The notes under the pieces: model-generated
What the model was told of the DNA's origin: nothing
The model's database searches: none
Seen by the model: only the letters and a program-made list of their open reading frames with translations
Assembly (NCBI RefSeq): GCF_051055405.1
Contig: NZ_CP167068.1
Location: forward strand, 868,001 to 932,000
DNA length: 64,000 bases
Direction of reading: 5' to 3'
Source: Pseudolachnospira sp051055405
GTDB taxonomy: Bacteria > Bacillota > Clostridia > Lachnospirales > Lachnospiraceae
Program-made: the position numbers and the translations under genes
In this document: positions 33,420 to 41,575 of the stretch, piece by piece
How the letters are laid out: every line of letters begins with the position of its first letter
Numbering within the stretch: position 1 is the stretch's first letter

Positions 33420-34031
33420 GTGGGGAAGAAAAAAGAAACACAGCAGAAAAAGAAAAAAGGGCGCTCCACGCAGGAACTGGTGGGCATCAAGACCTTTACC
33501 AAATACGGTCTTGAAACAACGAAAGGCGAGTTGCTCTTTTACCTTGTATCGCCCACCAACATTTCGGTGCTGTCCCATACCAACATTGAAATTAAAATCC
33601 GCCACCTGATGATGGTGCTGTCCGCTATTCCTAATGTGGAAATCACCTGCACAGACTCCTGCGAGTGTTTCGATGACAATAAGAGCTATCTGCAGATGAG
33701 GCTTTCGGAGGAACAGAATCCGAAGGTGCGGAAAATCCTGAAAAAAGATGTGGAGATGCTCGATCATGTGCAGGCGGAAATGGCGACCGCAAGACAGTTT
33801 TTGTTTATCATGCGCTGCAAAGGCCAGAAGCCTGAGCAGATATTTCAGACTGCCAACCGCACCGAAAAGGTCATCTCCGAGCAGGGCTTTGAGGTACAGC
33901 GGATGAAGAAAGCGGATATCAAACGCTTTCTCGCCATTTACTTTGAGGCAAGCATGAACGGCGATCAGATGGCAGATACAGATGGAGAACAATTCTATGC
34001 AACAGACGATGACGAAAAAACAGAGGATTAG
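33420..34031 (+). CDS. conjugation protein resembling a VirB4 N-terminal region
   Basis: 203 aa from the GTG at 33420 (GGAGGTG upstream). A very basic N-terminal tail (KKKETQQKKKKGRSTQ) precedes an alpha/beta domain (IKTFTKYGLETTKGELLFYLV, NISVLSHTNIEIKIRHLMMVL). The end is acidic (DTDGEQFYATDDDEKTED). Its position between PrgI and VirB4, and its alternation of strands and helices, suggest a domain that is fused to VirB4 in other systems, but this is not proven. The sortase gene overlaps its last 35 bases. Confidence 0.65.
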   Translation: MGKKKETQQKKKKGRSTQELVGIKTFTKYGLETTKGELLFYLVSPTNISVLSHTNIEIKIRHLMMVLSAIPNVEITCTDSCECFDDNKSYLQMRLSEEQNPKVRKILKKDVEMLDHVQAEMATARQFLFIMRCKGQKPEQIFQTANRTEKVISEQGFEVQRMKKADIKRFLAIYFEASMNGDQMADTDGEQFYATDDDEKTED

Positions 34032-34704
34032 CATGGCGGCTGTTTCTGTTCTGCTGTCGGCGCTTCTTGCTGTGTCCGGGGTGATGATTTTTAGAGAGCT
34101 GTCTATACAGCAGAAAGAAAAAGAAGATTTCAGGGAACTTGTGGAATTGGTGCAGATTACTCCTTCAAAGCCGGCACAGCCCGATGAAACACCGGTGCCA
34201 ACCGATGACGAGCCGGAAGAAAGCCTGCGGGATCTGTCAGTACTGTTTGCAGAAAACAGTGAATGCATCGGCTGGCTGTGTATCCCCGATACGGCGATAG
34301 ACTATCCTGTCATGTACACGCCGAATGCTCCGCAGAAATACCTGCGGCGGAACTTTTACGGAGAATACAGTCAGAGCGGCGTTCCCTTTCTGGATTATCG
34401 GTGCAACCCTGACAGTGGGAATTTGCTGATTTACGGCCATAACATGAAAAACGGTACAATGTTCTCTGATCTAAAGAAGTATCTGGACGCAGATTTTTTG
34501 GACAGCCATCAAACCATTGAACTGCAAATTGGAGACAACCTGTACCGTTATACCATTTCCGAAACAAAGGTAACCGATACCTCGGACAAATGGTATGAGG
34601 ATATCGGCAGAAATCTGTTTGAGGACAAGAGCTTTCTTGTCCTCTCCACCTGCTACGGCGGCGGAAATGGCAGGCTGCTTATTATCGCAGTAAAAGACAA
34701 TTAA
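33997..34704 (+). CDS. class B-type sortase
   Basis: 235-aa membrane-bound transpeptidase that joins LPxTG-like proteins to the cell wall. The N-terminal membrane anchor is at about 13-33, and the catalytic domain spans about 75-235. The catalytic residues are visible: His148 in IYGHNM, Cys219 in VLSTCYG and Arg226 in GNGRLLII. KNGTMFSDLKKY is typical of class B. The ATG at 33997 follows GGAGAA by 7 bp. It lies within the transfer operon, and three element-encoded proteins carry a matching PQTG signal, so it is probably dedicated to them. Known SrtB enzymes of Clostridioides accept SPKTG- or PPKTG-type motifs, which fits SPQTG. Confidence 0.92.
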   Translation: MQQTMTKKQRISMAAVSVLLSALLAVSGVMIFRELSIQQKEKEDFRELVELVQITPSKPAQPDETPVPTDDEPEESLRDLSVLFAENSECIGWLCIPDTAIDYPVMYTPNAPQKYLRRNFYGEYSQSGVPFLDYRCNPDSGNLLIYGHNMKNGTMFSDLKKYLDADFLDSHQTIELQIGDNLYRYTISETKVTDTSDKWYEDIGRNLFEDKSFLVLSTCYGGGNGRLLIIAVKDN

Positions 34705-34795
34705 ACAACATTCAATATATCAGTCGTTTTGCAGACAGCGGGACGGCTTAATTTTATGCCTTCCTGTCTGCAAGACGGCAGTCAGGAGGTAATTC

Positions 34796-36628
34796 ATGTT
34801 CAAACGAAAACCAAAGGTGCTGACGCCTGCGGAAATGGAAGAAATCCGCACAAAGGATTTCTTCGACTGCATTCTCCCCGGCACGGTAAAATTTCTGTCC
34901 GATCACTATATTGTCGGGGACAGCTATCGCTGTGTATGGGCGATCAGGGAATATCCGCCCTCTACCGAGGAACAGGCGATCCTCTCCCAGCTTGCCGACC
35001 GAAGCGGCGTGACGCTCCGTATTTACCACAGGCTGGTGGAAAGCATGGAACAGCGAAAAATCATTCAAAACGCCACCCGCAAAAACAAGCTGATGTCCGG
35101 CGGAAACGATGTGAACGAAACCATTGAGGCGGAGGGCAATCTGCAGGATGTGATTGAGCTGCTGGCCAATCTTAGAAAGAACAAAGAGCCGCTTTTGCAT
35201 TGCTCTGTGTTTATCGAACTGAAGGCAAAAGATATGGACGCTCTCAAAGAATTGCAGAGCGAGATCGCAATGGAACTGACGCGCTCCAAGATATCGGTAG
35301 ACCGACTGACCTTACGGCAGAAAGAAGGATTTCTCTCTGTTCTGCCCGTGGGCGCAAATCAGTTCGGCGCACAGTATGAGCGAGTCCTGCCCGCCAGCTC
35401 GGTAGCAAATCTCTATCCCTTCAACTTCTCCGGCAAGACTGATCCGAAAGGCATCTATATCGGCAGGGATAAGTTCGGCACAAATATCCTTGTGGATTTT
35501 GACCGCAGAGCCGAGGACAAGACAACAAGCAATATTCTCATTTTGGGTAACAGCGGTCAGGGTAAGAGCTATCTGTTAAAGCTGATACTCACCAACCTCC
35601 GTGAATCGGGCAAGCGGATCATCTGCCTTGATCCTGAATCGGAATATGAGGAAATCTGTTCGGCGCTGGGCGGCTGCTATATCGATTTTCTGTCCGGCGA
35701 GTACACCATCAATCCGTTAGAGCCAAAGGCTTGGAGTGACAGCACGGACGATGTCGATCCCGATGCGCCTGCAGCCTTCAAAAAAGTGACAAGACTCAGT
35801 CAGCATATCGCATTCCTAAAAGACTTCTTCCGCAGTTATAAAGATTTTTCGGATGCACAGATCGACACTATCGAAATCCTGCTGTCAAAGTTATATGCCC
35901 GCTTCGGCATTACTGACAGCACAGATTACAGCGTAAAGAAACCGTCCGATTTCCCCATTATGGAGGACTTTTACAATCTGTGTGAGGAAGAATTCTACAG
36001 CTACGATAAGAGCCGAAAATATCTCTATACCGAGGAAACGCTCCAAGAGGTATGTCTCGGCATTCACTCTATGTGTGTGGGTGCGGAGAGCAAATACTTC
36101 AACGGTCACACCAACATCACGGACGATGTTTTCCTCGTGTTCGGCGTGAAAGGCTTAATGGATACCAACAAACGATTGAAGGATGCCATGCTGTTCAATA
36201 TCCTGTCCTTTATGAGCAATCAGCTTCTTGGTAAGGGCAATACGGCGGCATCAATAGACGAGCTATACCTCTTCCTTACCAACATGACGGCGATTGAATA
36301 TATCCGCAATGCTATGAAGCGTGTGCGTAAAAAGGAATCCTCGATTATTCTGGCAAGTCAGAACATCGAGGATTTTCTGATACCGTCCATTCGAGAGTTT
36401 ACAAAGCCGTTGTTCTCCATCCCGACACATCAGTTCCTGTTCAACGCCGGGCAGATCAACCCGAAGGAATATATGGACGCACTTCAAGTTGAGCCTTCCG
36501 AATTTGAGCTGATTAAATATCCGGAGCGTGGCACCTGCCTTTACCGCTGCGGTAACGAGAGGTATCTACTCCAAGTCATCGCACCTGATTACAAATCGGC
36601 GCTGTTCGGAAAGGCTGGCGGACGATGA
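34796..36628 (+). CDS. VirB4/TraE-type conjugation ATPase
   Basis: 610-aa ATPase powering the mating channel. Walker A is GNSGQGKS (residues 251-258), Walker B lies in the SIDELYLFL region (about 483-491), and the family sequences LDPESEYEEIC and ILASQNIEDFL follow. The N-terminal domain (1-200) is the VirB4 region that contacts PrgI-like partners. There is an AGGAGG site before the ATG. The 90-bp gap upstream contains an inverted repeat (GCAGACAG ... CTGTCTGC, 34732-34771) that may be a weak attenuator. The gene overlaps the CHAP gene by 4 bp. Confidence 0.93.
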   Translation: MFKRKPKVLTPAEMEEIRTKDFFDCILPGTVKFLSDHYIVGDSYRCVWAIREYPPSTEEQAILSQLADRSGVTLRIYHRLVESMEQRKIIQNATRKNKLMSGGNDVNETIEAEGNLQDVIELLANLRKNKEPLLHCSVFIELKAKDMDALKELQSEIAMELTRSKISVDRLTLRQKEGFLSVLPVGANQFGAQYERVLPASSVANLYPFNFSGKTDPKGIYIGRDKFGTNILVDFDRRAEDKTTSNILILGNSGQGKSYLLKLILTNLRESGKRIICLDPESEYEEICSALGGCYIDFLSGEYTINPLEPKAWSDSTDDVDPDAPAAFKKVTRLSQHIAFLKDFFRSYKDFSDAQIDTIEILLSKLYARFGITDSTDYSVKKPSDFPIMEDFYNLCEEEFYSYDKSRKYLYTEETLQEVCLGIHSMCVGAESKYFNGHTNITDDVFLVFGVKGLMDTNKRLKDAMLFNILSFMSNQLLGKGNTAASIDELYLFLTNMTAIEYIRNAMKRVRKKESSIILASQNIEDFLIPSIREFTKPLFSIPTHQFLFNAGQINPKEYMDALQVEPSEFELIKYPERGTCLYRCGNERYLLQVIAPDYKSALFGKAGGR

Positions 36629-37545
36629 GCGCAACAGTAGCGGCGGCACTGAAAAAGATTGCCGTCGCGCTGTTTACCAATCCGAAAGTCTTAAAAACCA
36701 TCGGCGGCATTGTGCTTGGAATTATTATCATAATCATTATGCCTATCGTGGCCATTGTCTCTATTTTCAATGGCGGTATTGAGATCGACACAGATCGTTT
36801 GCAGACGATGGTGGTGGAAAATCTCTCCGCTGAGGAACAGGCACGGCTGCAATATGTTGAGGATACCATGTACGGCATTGAGGATAAAATGGCCGAAGCC
36901 GGATATTCTGCACAGCAGGTAAAGCAGGCACATGTATTATATGTACTTGCCCTTTCAGAAGCGGCCTCGGAAACTGGTTTTATTGACCGACTGGTAGGCT
37001 GTTTTTCGGTGGATCAAACTTATGAGCAGCTCATCGCCGCTATCAATGCTACTTTCGGAAAGAATATCTCCGTTGATGAATTTACAAAACTGATGGCTGC
37101 TATCAGTCCAGAATTGGTCTCGGTGGCTCTTTCGCAACTTGGAAATGTGGGCGGTGAACCGTATTGGTCGTGGTATGGTTTTGAATCAAGGGTGGAATGG
37201 TGCGCCTGCTTTGTGTCTTGGTGTGCCAATGAATGCGGATATATTGACGCCGGTTTGATTCCAAAGTTTTCTCTATGCACGGACGGTGTCAATTGGTTTA
37301 AGTCAAAGAATGCATGGATAGACGGGTCGGAAGTCCCTTCCCCCGGCATGATTATCTTCTTCGACTGGGCAAGCGATGGACAAGATGGTGACGCTGATCA
37401 TGTAGGCATTGTGGAACGGGTGGAAAATGGCACAGTCATTACAGTGGAAGGTAATTCAGGTGATTCCTGTAGACAAAACCATTATCAGGTAGGCTATTAT
37501 GAGATACTCGGATACGGTACGCCACAATTCGAATTAGCAAAATAG
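36625..37545 (+). CDS. CHAP-domain peptidoglycan hydrolase of the transfer system
   Basis: 306 aa. A membrane helix at about 26-48 (with six consecutive Ile) anchors an extracellular part. Residues about 160-300 form a CHAP amidase/endopeptidase domain: catalytic Cys193 in WCACFVSWC and His near 264 in DADHVGIVE, with GNSGDSC close to the end. It would open the cell wall for the mating channel, the VirB1 role. Unlike many relatives, it has no separate lysozyme-like domain; a helical stretch (55-150) replaces it. The start overlaps the VirB4 stop (ATGA). Confidence 0.9.
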   Translation: MSATVAAALKKIAVALFTNPKVLKTIGGIVLGIIIIIIMPIVAIVSIFNGGIEIDTDRLQTMVVENLSAEEQARLQYVEDTMYGIEDKMAEAGYSAQQVKQAHVLYVLALSEAASETGFIDRLVGCFSVDQTYEQLIAAINATFGKNISVDEFTKLMAAISPELVSVALSQLGNVGGEPYWSWYGFESRVEWCACFVSWCANECGYIDAGLIPKFSLCTDGVNWFKSKNAWIDGSEVPSPGMIIFFDWASDGQDGDADHVGIVERVENGTVITVEGNSGDSCRQNHYQVGYYEILGYGTPQFELAK

Positions 37546-37567
37546 CAAAAGAAATCAGGAGGTAGAA

Positions 37568-38431
37568 ATGCATATAAAAAAAGAAAACAAGTCTTATCTC
37601 ATCACAGAGGTTTTAACGTTGGGCGGCGAAGCATATGAAGCTTACCGTGACCGGCTTAAAATCGTAACTTTTGATCCAGCAAAAGAACGCAGCCCTGCAA
37701 CGGAACACCTGTTTTTATTGACTTTGGGCGAGGATTATGAAGATGGCGTGATTGTGGATTTATCAGAAAAAGCCTATGAGGGAATCCCCGCTATTATTCC
37801 CGATGCAAGAGAGCAGCTTGAAAACCACATCCGGCTCCTTGCTGATTACTGTGTTCGGGAAGGCGTGGACAATACGAAAGATGGGAAATGGTCGGTCAGC
37901 TACGACGAGCTGTATTACCATTTTGACAGTACGACCATAACGAGCCGCAACGGAATGGGCAGACTGCTCCGTGAGGAATTACAGCAGAAAGAAGAAATTA
38001 ACGAGCTGATCATGACCGAGGACTGCATCGAAATGACCTACCATATGGAATACTGCCAAAACTGTCGGCAGGGCGGCATCGAAGGAGCGATGAGCCTTTT
38101 TGCACTGATGGGCTGCAATCTCTATGATGTACATTTGTGCGACAGCGATGAGGATCACGAGCTGGCGACTGTGTCGGAACTGAATCAGGATACGCTGACT
38201 GAGGATGGAAAGCGTGAATGGTCGGATGTGCTGAATGCAAAGGTGACCTCCATCTATGAAGGCGCCTACGGTGTACAGATCGGGCTGACAGGATGTCCCG
38301 CCAATCGGCTGCGTGATTTTTCTTATATGCTGGCGGGACACTGTTCGGAAAAAGACTATGAATGCTGGGTGAATCAGGATGGCAAGAGCTTGGAACAGTG
38401 TCAGGATGAAGTGCCGGAACAAACCATGTAA
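37568..38431 (+). CDS. hypothetical element protein, DUF6329-like
   Basis: 287 aa, acidic and soluble. The C-terminal half has a recognisable pattern of element proteins (GCNLYDVHLCDSDEDHELATV, LTEDGKREWSDVLNAKV, SYMLAGHCSEKDYECWV), which I associate with DUF6329 without being able to check. Paired cysteines appear in YCQNCRQGG. It ends DEVPEQTM. AGGAGG lies before the ATG. It may be a distant relative of the product encoded at 17180-18040. Function unknown. Confidence 0.65.
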   Translation: MHIKKENKSYLITEVLTLGGEAYEAYRDRLKIVTFDPAKERSPATEHLFLLTLGEDYEDGVIVDLSEKAYEGIPAIIPDAREQLENHIRLLADYCVREGVDNTKDGKWSVSYDELYYHFDSTTITSRNGMGRLLREELQQKEEINELIMTEDCIEMTYHMEYCQNCRQGGIEGAMSLFALMGCNLYDVHLCDSDEDHELATVSELNQDTLTEDGKREWSDVLNAKVTSIYEGAYGVQIGLTGCPANRLRDFSYMLAGHCSEKDYECWVNQDGKSLEQCQDEVPEQTM

Positions 38432-38455
38432 TCGAAAGAAGGGAGTGAAACCAAG

Positions 38456-38719
38456 ATGAAGAAAATAACTGTAAGCGTTGCCTTTGACGATGAGAAACTG
38501 TCTGCGGCCAAGCTGTATATGGAACAGAAAGGGCTGTCGTTTGAAACGGAGATGGAAAAGGCCGCCGACGCACTGTACGGAAAATATGTCCCTGCTAATG
38601 TGCGGGAATTTATTGAGCTGAGCGCCGGGACGAAACCTGTTCCGAAACCGAAAAAGCCGAAGCCTTCTCCTTCCTCTGCTGTGGGCGCTCCCGCCGCAAA
38701 GGAAGGTGATGTTGATTGA
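38456..38719 (+). CDS. small element protein, DUF6103-like
   Basis: 87 aa. The N-terminal 55 residues form an RHH-like or small helical domain (KITVSVAFDDEKLSAAKLYM, MEKAADALYGKYVPANVREF), followed by a Pro/Lys-rich linker (PVPKPKKPKPSPSS). Similar proteins next to amidoligase genes are listed as DUF6103; this identification is from memory. The stop overlaps the next start. Confidence 0.65.
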   Translation: MKKITVSVAFDDEKLSAAKLYMEQKGLSFETEMEKAADALYGKYVPANVREFIELSAGTKPVPKPKKPKPSPSSAVGAPAAKEGDVD

Positions 38720-39747
38720 GAAGCCAGAACTTTGGAATCGAGATTGAAATGACCGGACTGACTCGGTGTGCGGCGGCGAAAATCATTGCCGGACATTTCG
38801 GATCTGAAGCTGTCCATGTAGGCGGCGCATATGATGCCTACACGATAAGAGACAATCAGAACCGGCAGTGGAGAGTTGTAAGTGACGCCTCGATCCATTG
38901 TCGAAACCGAAGAAATGAGTCCGCAAGCCGAGATTACTCTGTGGAGTTTGTATCCCCAATCTGTCGGTACGAGGATATCGAAACCATACAGGAACTTGTG
39001 CGAAAGCTCCGTTCAGGCGGCGCCAAAGTCAATGACTCCTGTGGGATTCATGTTCATGTGGACGCCTCCTCCCATACTCCGAAAACGCTCCGCAACATTG
39101 TCAACATCATGGCGGCAAAAGAGGAACTGCTGTACAAAGCTTTGAAAGTGGATGTTGCACGGGAGCGTTACTGCCAAAAAGCGGATACCCGGTTTTTAGA
39201 TGAACTCAATCATCGAAAACCGAAATCCATGAATGAGGTGGAACGGCTGTGGTATAACGGATCAAGCGGACGTCATGATCACTATAACGATACAAGGTAT
39301 CATGCCCTGAATCTTCACAGCGTGTTCTCGAAAGGAACGATTGAATTCCGGCTTTTTAATTCCACACTTCATGCAGGCGAGATCAAGTCCTACATTCAAC
39401 TCTGCCTCGCCATCAGTCATCAGGCGCTTGTGCAGCGGGGAGCTTCACGGAGCAAAACGCAAAGCTCCAACGAAAAATACACCTTCCGCACATGGCTTCT
39501 GCGATTGGGCTTAATCGGAAATGAATTCAAGACCGCCCGTCTGCATCTGCTCAAAAATCTGGACGGCAATATTGCGTGGCGTGATCCGGCACAGGCAGAA
39601 GCACAGAAAGAAAGACTCGCCGCTAAGAGGCTTGCGGAGCAAAGAGAAGCAATGCAGGAAGAAAACGAATATTCCGATCCGGTAGAAACGGATGAGGAAC
39701 CGGAAGATGAGCAGGACGATGAGCCTGCTTTTTTTATGTCAATGTGA
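38716..39747 (+). CDS. amidoligase-family protein with Met-ending acidic tail
   Basis: 343 aa from a TTG start that overlaps the previous stop (TTGA). It is a glutamine-synthetase-like amidoligase: NFGIEIEMTGLTR at the N-terminus (Glu residues for metal), CGIHVHVD in the middle, and NLHSVFSKGTIEFRLFNSTLH. The family is predicted to join amino acids or peptides through amide bonds, often to protein side chains. From about residue 295 a Glu/Asp-rich linker leads to AFFMSM. It is followed by a gamma-glutamylcyclotransferase, a neighbour known from amidoligase islands. Confidence 0.85.
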   Translation: MRSQNFGIEIEMTGLTRCAAAKIIAGHFGSEAVHVGGAYDAYTIRDNQNRQWRVVSDASIHCRNRRNESASRDYSVEFVSPICRYEDIETIQELVRKLRSGGAKVNDSCGIHVHVDASSHTPKTLRNIVNIMAAKEELLYKALKVDVARERYCQKADTRFLDELNHRKPKSMNEVERLWYNGSSGRHDHYNDTRYHALNLHSVFSKGTIEFRLFNSTLHAGEIKSYIQLCLAISHQALVQRGASRSKTQSSNEKYTFRTWLLRLGLIGNEFKTARLHLLKNLDGNIAWRDPAQAEAQKERLAAKRLAEQREAMQEENEYSDPVETDEEPEDEQDDEPAFFMSM

Positions 39748-39762
39748 AAGGAATGATTGAAT

Positions 39763-40365
39763 ATGAGTAAACGGCTTTATGTTGCCTACGGCAGCAACCT
39801 GAATATTCGGCAGATGAAATACCGATGCCCTACGGCAAAGCTGTATGGCACAGGAACGATTGAAGATTATGAATTGCAGTTTAAAGGGCATCCCGAAAGC
39901 GCTTTCGCTACCATTGCTCCGAAGGAAGGCGCTTCCGTTCCCGTGGCGGTATGGGAAATTCAGCCGAGAGACGAACAGGCTCTTGACCGTTACGAAGGAT
40001 ACCCCTCACACTACTTCAAGCAGGATGTTCCCGTACAGCTTGACGGCGAGGAAGTATCAGCGATGGTATATATCATGAATCTGAAAATGGATTTTGGAAT
40101 TCCTTCATCTGGATACTATGGAACTGTGTATCAGGGCTATCAGGACTGTGGATTGGATGTCACAGTGCTGAATCAGGCGATGGAAGAAAGCGGGAAACGG
40201 CTTTCTCCCTCTGCGATGCGGCAGGCACAACAAAATCTGTTCGACGAATATGATGATGAAGATTACGATGAGGAATCGGAGTTGGATGAAGATAACGGCG
40301 AAGAATTAGATGACGAGGACTGCGAGTCCGATTCCTTTTATTTTTCGGACGGAATGTCAATGTAG
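39763..40365 (+). CDS. gamma-glutamylcyclotransferase-family protein with Met tail
   Basis: 200 aa from the ATG at 39763. The GGCT/AIG2-like fold spans about residues 3-125: LYVAYGSNLNIRQMKYRCP (substrate loop YGSNL), VAVWEIQPRDEQALDRYEGYP (catalytic Glu expected here) and YFKQDV. This family releases gamma-glutamyl groups as 5-oxoproline. After the domain comes a Glu/Asp-rich run of about 40 residues ending FSDGMSM. The enzyme may undo or refine the product of the adjacent amidoligase. Confidence 0.88.
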   Translation: MSKRLYVAYGSNLNIRQMKYRCPTAKLYGTGTIEDYELQFKGHPESAFATIAPKEGASVPVAVWEIQPRDEQALDRYEGYPSHYFKQDVPVQLDGEEVSAMVYIMNLKMDFGIPSSGYYGTVYQGYQDCGLDVTVLNQAMEESGKRLSPSAMRQAQQNLFDEYDDEDYDEESELDEDNGEELDDEDCESDSFYFSDGMSM

Positions 40366-40381
40366 GAATGGAGTGAGCGTT

Positions 40382-40792
40382 ATGAATTTAATAGAGAAAC
40401 TGAAAGCAGAGCTTGGAAACGGATATTCTTTTGAAAAGCTGCATGACGAGGATGAAATCCGGCAGATGCAGAAAATGAATCCTCCCGATTTTCCCGAAAC
40501 GACAGCGGCAACGCTTACCGCAGGATGCTTAAAAATCGATGCCGTCCTTTATCGGGCAGGTGGTGTGCTTCTGCTTGGATACGATGTGTTCGTCAAAGAC
40601 GATCCTGACTCTGAAGAATGGATCTGCTACGATAATCCGACCGATTCGGTCAGCCTCAGAGAACAGGATATGCTGGCTGTCCTCGACCGCATCGCTTCCG
40701 AAAATGAGCTGTCCTATACGGAAAGCAATTTTGAAACGCTGGACGGAAAAGAAATCTCCGTAAAGGAAAAGCCGGCAATGATGAGCCTGTAA
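40382..40792 (+). CDS. hypothetical element protein, 136 aa, Met-rich end
   Basis: Unrecognised family. Mixed alpha/beta composition: helical N-terminus (NLIEKLKAELG), a beta-rich middle (CLKIDAVLYRAGGVLLLGYDVFV), then acidic and helical. It ends KPAMMSL, a variant of the Met-rich tail. GGAGTG precedes the ATG. It is the last gene before the oriT-like gap and is cotranscribed with the amidoligase/GGCT genes. Confidence 0.65.
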   Translation: MNLIEKLKAELGNGYSFEKLHDEDEIRQMQKMNPPDFPETTAATLTAGCLKIDAVLYRAGGVLLLGYDVFVKDDPDSEEWICYDNPTDSVSLREQDMLAVLDRIASENELSYTESNFETLDGKEISVKEKPAMMSL

Positions 40793-41170
40793 GCCACCGT
40801 GTGCCGATTTGCTGGGCTTTCTAAGGCAGATGCGGAGAAATACCCACAACGCAGAAATACAAGCCGTTTCGGACGGATTTGGGCGAGATGTGAAAGGCGG
40901 TAAAAAAGACCTGTATCAGCAGATATCACAGAGTCGATATGTAAGCAGGAGAAAGAGTCGGGGTTGCTTACGCTCCCCCGGCTCGGCTCACAGCGGACGG
41001 CAACGCCGACCGCACAAGGTTTTTATCTACTATCCTCTCCCAAAATCCGCAGGGGTTGTAAATTCGCCCAAATGCCTGCTGTCGGGGTTGTATCTGCTCG
41101 AAACCGCAGTACCGAAAGGCAAAATCACGGCGTTACGGTAGGCGTTGCGGGCACGGAAAGGAGATGGATG
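40793..41170 (+). other. intergenic region, candidate origin of transfer
   Basis: 378 bp without a convincing gene, directly upstream of the relaxosome and relaxase genes, where oriT usually lies. It contains three copies of GGGGTTG (40960-40966, 41052-41058, 41084-41090), of which two extend to GGGGTTGTA. There is also a CTCCCCC / GGGG-containing imperfect stem near 40,960-40,978 and several short inverted repeats. The base composition is GC-richer than the flanks. The nick site cannot be placed by eye. Confidence 0.55.
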
Positions 41171-41572
41171 ATGTTCGAAAATAAGAAGAAATTTGCCCTG
41201 TGGATGTATCCCGACACCCTTGAAAAGGTGGAAAAAATCTATCAGCAGGACAACTGCGATAGCCGGTCGGAGTTTATTGAAAAGGCTGTCAATCTCTATA
41301 TCGGGTACCTCACATCAGAGGATAAAGACGGCTATCTGCCCAGCGTGGTAACTTCTACGCTCAAAGCGATCGTTGCGGAAAGCGATAACCGGACGAGCCG
41401 GATGCTGTTCAAGATTGCCGTGGAGCTTGCCGTCCTGCAGAATGTGGTGGCGGCTACCAACGAAATCGATGAGGTATCGCTGAACCGTCTGCACGGCGAA
41501 TGCGCAAAAGAGGTCAAGCGGCTGAACGGCTCGCTGTCCTTTACCGACGCTGTTGACTGGCAGAAAGGATAG
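41171..41572 (+). CDS. MobC-like ribbon-helix-helix relaxosome protein
   Basis: 133 aa from the ATG at 41171 (AAAGGAG 7 bp upstream). The N-terminal RHH is KKKFALWMYPDTLEKVEKIY with SRSEFIEKAVNLYIGYL. A longer helical C-terminal part follows. Such proteins bind oriT and help the relaxase load. It ends 3 bp before the relaxase gene, and the candidate oriT is immediately upstream, which is the expected order. Confidence 0.82.
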   Translation: MFENKKKFALWMYPDTLEKVEKIYQQDNCDSRSEFIEKAVNLYIGYLTSEDKDGYLPSVVTSTLKAIVAESDNRTSRMLFKIAVELAVLQNVVAATNEIDEVSLNRLHGECAKEVKRLNGSLSFTDAVDWQKG

Positions 41573-41575
41573 CAT

